Shown here in pieces: positions 45,789 to 54,325 of a DNA stretch of 64,000 nt (positions are counted from its first letter, which is position 1; each line of letters begins with the position of its first letter). A program made the position numbers and the translations under genes. The notes beneath the pieces are model-generated. The model saw only the letters and a program-made list of their open reading frames with translations. It made no database searches and was not told where the DNA came from. Origin of the DNA: an uncultured Marinoscillum sp. (lineage in GTDB: Bacteria > Bacteroidota > Bacteroidia > Cytophagales > MED-G16); assembly GCA_902633975.1 (NCBI GenBank), contig CACPHX010000002.1, positions 1 to 64,000 of the forward strand. The letters run 5' to 3'.

Positions 45789-46952
45789 ATGAAAATTCAA
45801 AACATATCAATATTCATCCTTTTTTTAATTTTTACAATTTCATGTGAACAACTTGGTGATTCTCTTAGACTACCTGGTGAGGATCCTAATGATATCATTT
45901 ATTATGAATTAAATAATGATTATTTAGCACCCGAATCTAGAGAATTTATTGAACAAAATTTTCCTGCACTCAGTGTCAACTCATCATATATTTTAATAGG
46001 TAAAAATACTTATGGTTTTGAGGCAGACTTATCAAATGATAAGAGTTTATCTTTCGATGAAGATGGAATATATAAATTTGATAGAGATCATCCGTTCATA
46101 AAAGATATTTATGAGAAAGGAAAATTTGGAAGAGGAGTTGGTAATAGAGAGGATAAAGATGAAGAGGATAAAGATGAGGAGGTTAATAAAAAGGACAGAG
46201 AATCTGATAAAAGAGGAGGTAATGATAGATGTTTCGATTATGTAATGCCCTATTCTGTCATGATGCCAGATTCTACAACAATAACATTGGCTGAAGAGAA
46301 GGATAGAGAAAAAATTAAGAATTGGTATGAAAATAATCCAAAGGTAGAAAAAAGACCAATGGTACAATTTCCAGTAGATATTTATTTCGATTCCGAGGAG
46401 AAGGAAGAAAGAATTACTATTTCTACTCTTGAAGAGTTGAAGGAAATTCTTGAATCATGCCGTGAATTTGATAAAAATCAAGAAAATTGTTTTGTGATTA
46501 AATTTCCATATTCAGTAGAAATGCCAGATAGCTCAATAATTACGATTAATGCTGTTGGTGATAGGAACAAAATTGAAGAGTGGTATGAGAATAATCCAAA
46601 TAATGATAAGGAACATAAACTCGTTTATCCTGTCCAACTTCTATTTGAATTTGAAAAAGAAGGAGAGGATTCTGAAATTCTAACAATTAATAGCTTTGAT
46701 GAAATGAAAGAGGTTCAGTCAAAATGTAAGGAAAGTAAGAGAAAGCGAAAAGGAAAAAGAGATAGGTGTAAAAAGTTAGACTTATCAGAAATTGATGATT
46801 GTATAAAAGATTATGTCATGGGTAACTTTTCAAATGATAAAATTGTTCATTTAAGAACTATCTTTACACTTGATGATGTTATGATTCATGTCGTTAAGTT
46901 ACAAGAAAATGGTATATTAAAGTTTAATGAAAATTGTGAATTTATCGATTGA
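45789..46952 (+). CDS. Lipoprotein with two tandem Cys-bounded domains between PepSY-like ends
   Basis: A 387-residue lipoprotein (lipobox FTISC, cysteine 19). The N-terminal region (about 45-97: YLAPESREFIEQNFPALSV, LSFDEDGIYKFD) resembles a PepSY-like fold. A charged linker (EDKDEEDKDEE) follows. Two similar domains then occur: 148-224 (CFDYVMPYSVMMPDS ... KNWYENNP ... ESC) and 234-313 (CFVIKFPYSVEMPDS ... EEWYENNP ... SKC). The end (330-387: DDCIKDYVMGNFSNDKI, NGILKFNENC) again looks PepSY-like. The ATG at 45789 replaces a longer frame lacking a signal. Function unknown; probably extracytoplasmic. Confidence 0.7.
   Translation: MKIQNISIFILFLIFTISCEQLGDSLRLPGEDPNDIIYYELNNDYLAPESREFIEQNFPALSVNSSYILIGKNTYGFEADLSNDKSLSFDEDGIYKFDRDHPFIKDIYEKGKFGRGVGNREDKDEEDKDEEVNKKDRESDKRGGNDRCFDYVMPYSVMMPDSTTITLAEEKDREKIKNWYENNPKVEKRPMVQFPVDIYFDSEEKEERITISTLEELKEILESCREFDKNQENCFVIKFPYSVEMPDSSIITINAVGDRNKIEEWYENNPNNDKEHKLVYPVQLLFEFEKEGEDSEILTINSFDEMKEVQSKCKESKRKRKGKRDRCKKLDLSEIDDCIKDYVMGNFSNDKIVHLRTIFTLDDVMIHVVKLQENGILKFNENCEFID
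46230..46727 (+). repeat. Tandem protein-domain duplication within the 45789 lipoprotein
   Basis: Codons 148-224 and 234-313 encode homologous units. Both start with CF, share PYSVxMPDS, share WYENNP, then a Q/YPV-type strand (VQFPVDIYF / LVYPVQLLF) and an ITISTLEELKE / LTINSFDEMKE strand-helix, and end with a Cys. Similarity is clear in protein but low in DNA, so the duplication is old. Confidence 0.75.
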
Positions 46953-47379
46953 TTCATCAATTTCTTGGACTTGTAAGTCTACATGGAAAAAAGCAAGATA
47001 TAATACACTTTGGTGTCTTTTAGGTTGTTCAATTGGTGATTTTGGGACAATTTTATTTTTTCAATATTCCTCTTATTCTCTACCCACCCATTACATTATG
47101 CTACTAGCTATTGCTAATGGTATATTAACATCTATTGCTTTAGAAACCTTTATTCTCAGTTTTACTCATCCATTATTTTCAGCATTTAAAACAGCAGTTG
47201 GCATGTCTATAATTAGTATGATTGGTATGGAGGTTGCAATGAATCTTGTTGATGTGATTTTAACAGGAGGAGCAATAATTAATATATATGTTATAGTTCC
47301 AATGCTTCTTGCAGGTTATTTTACTCCTTTACCGTATAATTACTATATGCTAAAAAAATATAATAAAGCATGTCATTAA
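46927..47379 (+). CDS. DUF4396 membrane protein
   Basis: A 150-residue membrane protein. WKKARYNTLWCLLGCSIGDFG matches the DUF4396 start, and three to four hydrophobic helices follow, with HYIMLLAIANGILTSIALETF and a GMEVAMNLVDVIL segment containing acidic residues. The His/Cys/Asp-rich helix suggests metal binding, though this is inference. The ATG at 46927 overlaps the lipoprotein by 26 bases; a later start is possible. The family is of unknown function. Confidence 0.78.
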   Translation: MKIVNLSIDSSISWTCKSTWKKARYNTLWCLLGCSIGDFGTILFFQYSSYSLPTHYIMLLAIANGILTSIALETFILSFTHPLFSAFKTAVGMSIISMIGMEVAMNLVDVILTGGAIINIYVIVPMLLAGYFTPLPYNYYMLKKYNKACH

Positions 47380-47427
47380 ATTAATAATTTATTTAAATTA
47401 TTTTAAAATTTATATAATACTCAAGAA

Positions 47428-47922
47428 GTGGTAATTTTAAGAATATTGATATTCATTTTAATAATATCCCAAAATTCATTTGCCCAAAAAACATTACAAA
47501 TAGGAAAAGCAACAAATTTTAAATCATTGGTTTTTTTTGAAGGTGATAACATAAGATTTAAAAGGTATGACGATGATTTTTTTATAAGTAGTAGAATTTC
47601 TGGTTTTTCAGAGGATAAAATAAAACTAAATAATATTGAAATTCCCTTAAGTAGTATTGAATATATTGATATTAGACATAAATCCTCAAATTTTTTTAAA
47701 AAATTTGGAACTTATTTATCTGGTGCTTCAGCAGGTTATTTTATCATTGATTTTATTAATCTTTCAGTTGTCCAGAAAGCATCATCAGCAGAAGTTTTTG
47801 ATAATAAAATAATTCTTCGTTGTTCTATAGGTATAGGTTTAGGTTTAGGTTTAAGGCAACTTAAAAGGAAATATTTTAAAAGAAAAAAACTTAGCAGAGT
47901 GTGGATTCAAGAATCAATATAA
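47428..47922 (+). CDS. Hypothetical exported protein
   Basis: A 164-residue protein with a signal peptide (ILRILIFILIISQNSFAQ). A beta-rich segment (KTLQIGKATNFKSLVFFEGD, quoted to 20 residues) is followed by a possible single membrane helix near 100-120 (YLSGASAGYFIIDFINLSV) and a basic C-terminus (RQLKRKYFKRKKLSRVW). The start is GTG. No family recognised. It overlaps the next gene by 22 bases, forming an operon with the small lipoprotein and DUF1295 enzyme. Confidence 0.62.
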   Translation: MVILRILIFILIISQNSFAQKTLQIGKATNFKSLVFFEGDNIRFKRYDDDFFISSRISGFSEDKIKLNNIEIPLSSIEYIDIRHKSSNFFKKFGTYLSGASAGYFIIDFINLSVVQKASSAEVFDNKIILRCSIGIGLGLGLRQLKRKYFKRKKLSRVWIQESI

Positions 47923-48200
47923 TTTTTCTTTTAATTACATTTTTATCATGTAATGAACTTTCATGTAGATTTAATAATGTTCCTGATCCACCTTTTCCTG
48001 ACCCAGATAATATTGAAAACTTCAAAAATAATTTAATAAATCAAGTAACATATATTTATGAATGCCTTGATAATGATATTTATAATAAACAATTTGTTGC
48101 TTTTACGTATACTGTAGAAAGAGAGTCTGCTCCTTCAACTCAGACGAATATAAGTTGTTGGAAAGAGTCAGTTTATGTTACATTAGGAAATTGTTTATGA
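47901..48200 (+). CDS. Hypothetical small lipoprotein
   Basis: A 99-residue lipoprotein with a GTG start (MDSRINIIFLLITFLSC, cysteine 17) followed by a Pro/Asp-rich linker (NVPDPPFPDPDN). Further cysteines lie near residues 22, 55, 86 and 98 and could form disulfides. It overlaps both neighbours. No homologue recognised; the lipoprotein signal and tight overlap support a real gene. Confidence 0.62.
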   Translation: MDSRINIIFLLITFLSCNELSCRFNNVPDPPFPDPDNIENFKNNLINQVTYIYECLDNDIYNKQFVAFTYTVERESAPSTQTNISCWKESVYVTLGNCL

Positions 48201-49069
48201 AAGAATATTTTTTGTCCTTTGTTATTTTAATTTTTTCTTTATTTCTTTCATATTTAGTATCATTTTATTCTATATCTTTTTTAGAATATAAGCTTGTTTA
48301 TGAATTATGGTTATTAATTTTTCTAATTCATATATTAATGTTTCTCCCATCGTATTTTTATCAAACTGAACACTATTATGATTTAACTGGAGGTATTACT
48401 TACATTTCTTGTATTATTTATTTAGCTCTAGGTAGATATTTCCATTTTAACTATCTTGATGATGTACCACTAATTGTATCTTTATTTGTTTCAATGTGGA
48501 CTTTAAGACTAAGTTCATTTCTTTTTTTGAGAGTCAAAAAAACAGGAAAGGACATTAGGTTTAATGAGATTAAAAAAGATTTTAAAAAGTTTCTTTTAGC
48601 CTTTTTACTTTCAGGTCTTTGGGTATTTATGTGCCTATTGCCTACTATTGTAATTTTGACTAGTTCATCTAATATTGAGTTAAATTTTATAACAATAATT
48701 GGAATAGTTTTTTGGATAGTAGGTTTTATATTTGAAGTCGTTGCTGATAAACAAAAAACCGAATTTAATAAAAATCATAAAGGAAAATTTATTTCAACTG
48801 GCCTTTGGTCAATATCACAACACCCTAATTATTTTGGAGAATTCACTCTCTGGCTTGGTATTACAATCATATCTTTACCTTATTTAGAAGGATTAAACTA
48901 TGTTATATTAATTTCACCCATATTTATATACTATCTGTTAACAAATATTAGTGGAGTGAATTTATTGCAGGAGTTAGGTAACAAGAGGTGGGGGAGCCTT
49001 GAGGCATATAAAAAATACAAAAAAGAAACTCCTATTTTCTTTCCTAAAATTTTTAAATTTTGGTCTTAA
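48197..49069 (+). CDS. DUF1295 / steroid 5-alpha-reductase-like membrane protein
   Basis: A 290-residue membrane protein with about seven hydrophobic helices. The C-terminal NADPH-binding-type segment, FISTGLWSISQHPNYFGEF followed by LLTNISGVNLL, marks the DUF1295 / isoprenylcysteine-methyltransferase-like family. LRLSSFLFLRVKKTGKDIRF is also typical. The ATG at 48197 overlaps the previous stop (ATGA); an in-frame TTG at 48155 gives a non-family extension and is rejected. The substrate is unknown. Confidence 0.87.
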   Translation: MKEYFLSFVILIFSLFLSYLVSFYSISFLEYKLVYELWLLIFLIHILMFLPSYFYQTEHYYDLTGGITYISCIIYLALGRYFHFNYLDDVPLIVSLFVSMWTLRLSSFLFLRVKKTGKDIRFNEIKKDFKKFLLAFLLSGLWVFMCLLPTIVILTSSSNIELNFITIIGIVFWIVGFIFEVVADKQKTEFNKNHKGKFISTGLWSISQHPNYFGEFTLWLGITIISLPYLEGLNYVILISPIFIYYLLTNISGVNLLQELGNKRWGSLEAYKKYKKETPIFFPKIFKFWS

Positions 49070-49430
49070 TTAAGATCACTCCGTCTCTTCCGTCTGAACC
49101 GTACATACTTAATTCGGATGCACTTTTTAGAAGTTTTATTGACTCAATATTTTCTGACTGAACGACCTGATATGCAGATGAGTAATTACCTACTCTCGCA
49201 CCATTAACATAAAAAACTACTTCTTTATAAAGTTTGATACTTGTTTGTCCTCTTAAATATATTTGTGCATCTCTTTCACCAACCCCACCAATTCTTAAAC
49301 CTGGTATGGATCTAAGTCTATCTAATAAACTTAGAGTAGTTTTATTTATCGATGAAGACGAATTTGAAGGTGAATTACTAACTTCACAGGAAAATAAAAT
49401 TAGAATTGTAAAAAGAGTTAAGTTTTTCAT
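49053..49430 (-). CDS. Stand-alone TonB-receptor plug-domain lipoprotein
   Basis: A 125-residue protein with lipobox LFSC (cysteine 15). A Ser-rich linker follows, then only a plug fold: LLDRLRSIPGLRIGGVGERDAQIYLRG, given as RLRSIPGLRIGGVG and QIYLRG, then VVFYVNGARVG, VQSENIESIKLLKSASELSMYG and DGRDGVILIKTK. This is the TonB-dependent receptor plug without any barrel. SusD-like or receptor partners are not nearby. Small plug-only lipoproteins are known in Bacteroidota, but their role is unclear. It overlaps YfhO by four bases and the convergent DUF1295 by 17. Confidence 0.8.
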   Translation of the reverse strand: MKNLTLFTILILFSCEVSNSPSNSSSSINKTTLSLLDRLRSIPGLRIGGVGERDAQIYLRGQTSIKLYKEVVFYVNGARVGNYSSAYQVVQSENIESIKLLKSASELSMYGSDGRDGVILIKTKI

Positions 49431-51904
49431 ATTTTTTTTTGATTTCTTAATTCAAATATAATCAAAGATATAGTTAAAATTAATAATATATAGTTAGAGG
49501 TTTTTATAATAAGATTACCTATAGAATAACTTTCTGGTTCAAATATCATCTCAATTTTATTTTGCCCTTTTTCAATCTCTAATCCCCTTAAAATATAATT
49601 TACTCTAACTAATTTTTTTTCAATCCCATTGACAAATACTTTCCATCCGTGTGGATAAAATATTTCAGAGAAAACAATGAAACCTTTAAATTCATTTATG
49701 GTATTATATATTAATTTTTTTGGCGAATATTCAATAAGTTCAATTCTACCATCTATATTAAATTCTGTTTCATTATTTGAAAGATTAAATCTTGATACAT
49801 CAATTATTGCTTCTTTTTTTGTATCGATATTGTGAAGTAATTCCATCTCCTCACTTGCAGAGTTTACTTTATATAACTTATTTACAAACCAAGCATTTCC
49901 ATTTGAAAAATTATTTTTAATAACATTATTCCTATTTTCACCGAATTTTATAAATCCTACATTAAGCATATTTATCACCCTAGCTTCACTAAAGTTTCTA
50001 TTATTATCCTTTAGATTTTCAACAATCACACTCCTTTCCTCTGTAATAATATTTTCAATTAAATCCTGGTATCTTCTCATTTTAGCACCATGGTATCCTC
50101 CTATTGATGAATGAAAATAAGAAGTTTTAGCTTCGTTAAAGGTATTTTGAAGGTTATAAACTCTTTTTCTTTGATTATTATTTTCTAAAATATAATGATC
50201 AGATTCTGTTAAATTAATATTAAATTCTTTCGTTTTTTTGAAAGAACAATCATTGTAGAGTTCACATAAAGAATCATTTTTTAAAATATTATAATTATTT
50301 GTAAAATGATCAATTGTAATTAGTATTATAATTAAAATACCAAAGACCATTTTTGGTATTTTCTTATAAATTATCCCGTAAAATGATATTGTAAGGATAA
50401 TAATAAAAAAACCACCTTTTAATAAATCCCCAAAATATAAACTCTTTCTATCTTTTATTAAAGAATCTAAGAACCAATCAGGGTAATTAATAAAGTTTGC
50501 ATCTACTTTTCCTGAAAAACTTAATGTAAAGGAAGAAAGAAAAATGATAAAATAAATTGATATTGTTATTAGTACTGTTTTAAATAATTCTTTTTTAAAT
50601 TTTTGAGGTGAAGAGATGAATTTTTCAATTCCTAAAACAGATATTAAAACAACAGAAAAAATCGATATTATTATTATAAAAGTAACTGATCTGAACTTAT
50701 TGTACCCTGGTAAATAATCAAAAAAAAGATTATTTATAAAATCCAAGTTATTTCCCATACTTAGAATTATACTAAAAATAAAAAGGTATAATAACCAACT
50801 CTTCTCATGTGACTTTAATATTAACAAACCGAATATTAACAAAAAAATACTTATTGCTCCCACATAATAAGGTGCAGTTAACGGCTGATCACCCCAATAG
50901 GTTGGCACCCTTCTTAGTTGATTGTTAATCTGATTGTTAGCTACATTATTTTTTCTCAGTGCTTTCCCTAAATTAGATTTTTTGTCAAGAATTTCTTGAC
51001 TTGAGCCTCCAAGTATATGTGGAAAAAAAAGGGTGAGTGGTTCAAATATACCATTACTGTATTGAAATGCATACTGTTTATCCAAGCCATTTCTACCAAC
51101 ATCTAAATCTGATTTTCCTCTAATTGATTCATTAGAATATTCTAAAATTGACCATATTTCACCAAAAAATGTACCAACAGAAATTATAGCAGCTAATACT
51201 AATACTGAGAGTCTCTTAAATAAAAATTTTAAATTCTTTTTTTTATGAAAATATATAATTTGAGATATTCCATAAAAAATCAAAATAATTAAGGTATAAT
51301 AAGTTATTTGTAAATGATTTAATCTTAATTGTAGGGCAAGTGCCAATGCAGTAACAATAAATCCAATATTTTTATTTTTGTGTAGACATATTTGGACTCC
51401 CGCAACAATCAAGGGGAGATATGCTATTGCACCTATCCTTGCATTATGTCCTGCTCCTATACCCACAAGCATGTAGGAAGATAATGAGAATGCAATACTA
51501 CCATAAACAGCAATTTCATTTCTGACACCAAATGATAATAACATAATGTAAAAACTAAGCATGGATACAAAAAGAATATTTGTGGGATGAGGAAAAAATA
51601 AACTATAAACTCGATGAATTATTTTAATTATATCATTTGACCAATTCATATTTATTAAATATGCTGGCATACCCGAGAACATAGAATTTGACCATAATGG
51701 TTCTTCTTGATTATTATTTCTATAATCGATCGATTCTTTAGCAGAATATGTCCATTGCTCTATATCATGTTGTTTTAATTTTTTATTTGATAAAACAATT
51801 GGATTGAATATGAAAATGTTAATTCCAACGAAAAAAATTACAGATAATAAATATTTAATATTTTTCAATCTTGATTTTATTTTGGAAATATAAATAGTAT
51901 TCAT
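49427..51904 (-). CDS. YfhO family membrane protein
   Basis: An 825-residue inner-membrane protein with about 12 hydrophobic segments followed by a C-terminal extracytoplasmic domain. Features typical of Bacteroidota YfhO are YLLSVIFFVGINIFIFNPIV at the start, LWSNSMFSGMPAYLINM, YMLVGIGAGHNARIGAIAY, and, near the end, VFSEIFYPHGWKVFVNG. The family resembles GT-C glycosyltransferases acting on lipid-linked sugars. The ATG at 51904 is used; the TTG one codon earlier is not needed. Confidence 0.9.
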   Translation of the reverse strand: MNTIYISKIKSRLKNIKYLLSVIFFVGINIFIFNPIVLSNKKLKQHDIEQWTYSAKESIDYRNNNQEEPLWSNSMFSGMPAYLINMNWSNDIIKIIHRVYSLFFPHPTNILFVSMLSFYIMLLSFGVRNEIAVYGSIAFSLSSYMLVGIGAGHNARIGAIAYLPLIVAGVQICLHKNKNIGFIVTALALALQLRLNHLQITYYTLIILIFYGISQIIYFHKKKNLKFLFKRLSVLVLAAIISVGTFFGEIWSILEYSNESIRGKSDLDVGRNGLDKQYAFQYSNGIFEPLTLFFPHILGGSSQEILDKKSNLGKALRKNNVANNQINNQLRRVPTYWGDQPLTAPYYVGAISIFLLIFGLLILKSHEKSWLLYLFIFSIILSMGNNLDFINNLFFDYLPGYNKFRSVTFIIIISIFSVVLISVLGIEKFISSPQKFKKELFKTVLITISIYFIIFLSSFTLSFSGKVDANFINYPDWFLDSLIKDRKSLYFGDLLKGGFFIIILTISFYGIIYKKIPKMVFGILIIILITIDHFTNNYNILKNDSLCELYNDCSFKKTKEFNINLTESDHYILENNNQRKRVYNLQNTFNEAKTSYFHSSIGGYHGAKMRRYQDLIENIITEERSVIVENLKDNNRNFSEARVINMLNVGFIKFGENRNNVIKNNFSNGNAWFVNKLYKVNSASEEMELLHNIDTKKEAIIDVSRFNLSNNETEFNIDGRIELIEYSPKKLIYNTINEFKGFIVFSEIFYPHGWKVFVNGIEKKLVRVNYILRGLEIEKGQNKIEMIFEPESYSIGNLIIKTSNYILLILTISLIIFELRNQKKI

Positions 51905-51950
51905 CAAATATATGAATCATTATTTCCTTTAATTATTATTTTTGTTAATT

Positions 51951-53285
51951 ATGTTTGAAAATTTAAGTAATAAATTAGATAAAGCTTTTAAAGTTTTAAA
52001 AGGTCAGGGCAGAATTACCGAGATTAATGTTGCATCAACAATAAAAGAAATTAGAAGGGCATTAATTGATGCTGATGTAAGTTATAAAGTTGCAAAAGAA
52101 ATAACATCAAATATTAAAGAAAAAGCTATGGGACAGAATGTTTTAATTTCTGTTTCACCAGGTCAGCTCTTAACTAAGATAGTTGCTGATGAGTTAACTG
52201 AACTAATGGGTGGTGAGTCTGCTGAATTAAGTATTAACGGAAACCCTAATATTATTCTTTTATCAGGTCTTCAAGGTTCTGGTAAAACTACATTTTGTGG
52301 AAAGTTAGGTAGATATATTTCAAATAAAGGAAAAAAAACATTGATGGTTGCTTGCGATGTATATAGGCCTGCAGCAATTGAACAGCTTCATGTAATTGGA
52401 GATGATTTAAAAATTGAAGTTTATTCTGATAAAAAAACTAAATCTCCTCTTAAAATTGCAAATGATGCAATCAAATATGCCAAAGGAAAAAAATTTAAAT
52501 CTGTTATAGTTGATACTGCTGGAAGATTGGCTATTGATGATAAAATGATGAAAGAGATAAAAAGTCTTAAATCTAATTTAAAACCTCAAGAGACTTTATT
52601 TGTTGTTGATTCAATGATTGGTCAAGATGCAGTATTAACAGCAAAAACTTTTAATGATGCTATTGACTATGATGGTGTTGTACTTACTAAATTGGATGGA
52701 GATTCTAGAGGTGGTTCAGCATTATCTATAAGAAAAGTAGTTAATAAACCGATAAAATTTATAAGTACAGGTGAAAAAATGGATGCAATAGATGTATTTC
52801 ATCCAGATAGGATGGCTAAAAGGATACTTGGTATGGGGGATGTTATTAGCCTAGTTGAAAGAGCTCAACAAAATTTTGATGAGGAGGAAGCTAGAAAATT
52901 ACAAAAAAAAATGTTCCAAAACACTTTTGGATTAGACGATTTTCTATCACAAATACATAAAATAAAAAAAATGGGAAATATTAAAGATTTGTTAAGTATG
53001 ATGCCAGGTATTTCCTCAAAAGTGAAAGATATTGATGTTGACGACGACTCATTTAAACCTATAGAATCAATAATTTACTCTATGACCCCAATAGAAAGAA
53101 AAAATCCTGATATTCTTGATGGAAAAAGAAAAAAAAGAATTGCATCAGGAAGTGGTACTTCTGTACAAGAAGTTAATCAACTAATTAAGCAATTCAATCA
53201 GATGAGAAAAATGATGAAAATGATGAAAAAGTCTGGCCCTTCTGGAATGATGTCAGCTTTAGGACTATCTGACAGTAAAAATTAA
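51951..53285 (+). CDS. ffh: Signal recognition particle protein
   Basis: A 444-residue GTPase that targets membrane proteins to FtsY and SecYEG. The N domain is followed by the G domain: LQGSGKTTFCGKLG, VACDVYRPAA, VDTAGRL, TKLDGDSRGG. The M domain, rich in methionine (KMFQNTF, QMRKMMKMMKKS), occupies the last 120 residues. The ATG at 51951 matches the family; a TTG at 51942 is upstream. An exact TAnnTTTG box (TATTTTTG, 51937-51944) lies six bases upstream, which would give a nearly leaderless mRNA. Divergent from yfhO, 46 bases apart. Confidence 0.97.
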   Translation: MFENLSNKLDKAFKVLKGQGRITEINVASTIKEIRRALIDADVSYKVAKEITSNIKEKAMGQNVLISVSPGQLLTKIVADELTELMGGESAELSINGNPNIILLSGLQGSGKTTFCGKLGRYISNKGKKTLMVACDVYRPAAIEQLHVIGDDLKIEVYSDKKTKSPLKIANDAIKYAKGKKFKSVIVDTAGRLAIDDKMMKEIKSLKSNLKPQETLFVVDSMIGQDAVLTAKTFNDAIDYDGVVLTKLDGDSRGGSALSIRKVVNKPIKFISTGEKMDAIDVFHPDRMAKRILGMGDVISLVERAQQNFDEEEARKLQKKMFQNTFGLDDFLSQIHKIKKMGNIKDLLSMMPGISSKVKDIDVDDDSFKPIESIIYSMTPIERKNPDILDGKRKKRIASGSGTSVQEVNQLIKQFNQMRKMMKMMKKSGPSGMMSALGLSDSKN

Positions 53286-54262
53286 TCTTTGTAAGTTACT
53301 CTTTTTATAGCTTCCATTGTTTTTTCGACATTAGGGAGTATTTCTTTTATTAGGGTAGGAGCGTAGTGAAATGGTACATCTTCACATGTAATCCTATTTA
53401 CTGGTGCATCTAAATAATCAAAGGCAAATCTTTGTATATGATGACTAATTTCTGAAGAAATTGAAGCTAAAGGCCAGGCTTCTTCAATAATTACAAGTCT
53501 ATTAGTTTTTTTTACTGAATTAACTATACTTTCATAATCAATAGGCCTTACTGTTCTCAAATCTATAACTTCAAGACTTATATTTTCTTTTTTTGCTAGA
53601 TTATAAGATTCCTCAGCTATTTTCATCATTTTACCAAAAGAGACAAGAGTTACATCGTTCCCTTCATGTACTATATTTGACTTTCCAATAGGTATAAGAT
53701 ATTCTTGTTTTGGAACGTTTCCTTTATCTCCATACATTAATTCAGATTCCATAAATATTACAGGGTCATCATCTCTTATTGAGGTTTTTAATAGACCTTT
53801 CGCGTCATAGGGATTTGATGGAATAACAACTTTTAAACCAGGTGTATTTGCATACCAATTTTCGAAATTTTGAGAATGTTGAGCTCCTAACTGGCCTGCA
53901 TTTCCTGTTGGACCTCTAAAAACAGCAGGAATATTAAACTGCCCCCCTGACATTTGATACATTTTAGCAGCACCATTAATTATTTGATCGATGGCAACTA
54001 AAGAAAAATTAAAAGTCATAAATTCAACTATAGGCCTTAAACCATTCATAGCAGATCCAATACCAATTCCAGTAAAACCAGTCTCAGCAATTGGAGTGTC
54101 AATAACTCTTTCAGCACCAAACTCTTCAAGCATTCCTAGACTTACTTTGTATGCACCATTATACTCAGCTACTTCTTCACCAATTAGATAAACGTTTTTA
54201 TCTCTTTTCATCTCCTCAATCATTGCTTCTCTTAATGCTTCTCTAAATTGAATTTCTCTCAT
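53282..54262 (-). CDS. pdhB: Pyruvate dehydrogenase E1 component, beta subunit
   Basis: A 326-residue thiamine-diphosphate enzyme beta chain. It starts MREIQFREALREAMIEEMKR, then LIGEEVAEYNGAYKVSLGML and RVIDTPIAETGFTGIGIGSA, which match Flavobacteria PdhB. It then has NIPAVFRGPTGNAGQLGAQH and, at the end, PYHYAP-like FHYAPTLIKEILP. The alpha subunit is not adjacent. The ATG at 54262 is used; the TTG upstream would run into the terminator stem. It overlaps ffh by four bases. Confidence 0.93.
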   Translation of the reverse strand: MREIQFREALREAMIEEMKRDKNVYLIGEEVAEYNGAYKVSLGMLEEFGAERVIDTPIAETGFTGIGIGSAMNGLRPIVEFMTFNFSLVAIDQIINGAAKMYQMSGGQFNIPAVFRGPTGNAGQLGAQHSQNFENWYANTPGLKVVIPSNPYDAKGLLKTSIRDDDPVIFMESELMYGDKGNVPKQEYLIPIGKSNIVHEGNDVTLVSFGKMMKIAEESYNLAKKENISLEVIDLRTVRPIDYESIVNSVKKTNRLVIIEEAWPLASISSEISHHIQRFAFDYLDAPVNRITCEDVPFHYAPTLIKEILPNVEKTMEAIKRVTYKD

Positions 54263-54275
54263 ACACAGCAAAAAT

Positions 54276-54305
54276 AAAAAAGGCCTTTGTTAAAAAGGCC
54301 TTTTT
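54276..54305 (-). terminator. Terminator of the OmpA/TPR gene, directly before pdhB
   Basis: On the minus strand, AAAAAGGCCTTT and AAAGGCCTTTTT form a stem around a short loop (GGCC core), followed by a T-rich tract on the minus strand that ends 14 bases before the pdhB ATG. The stem is nearly symmetric, so it may act on both strands. Confidence 0.75.
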
Positions 54306-54325
54306 CTAAAATAATTTATAATGGA

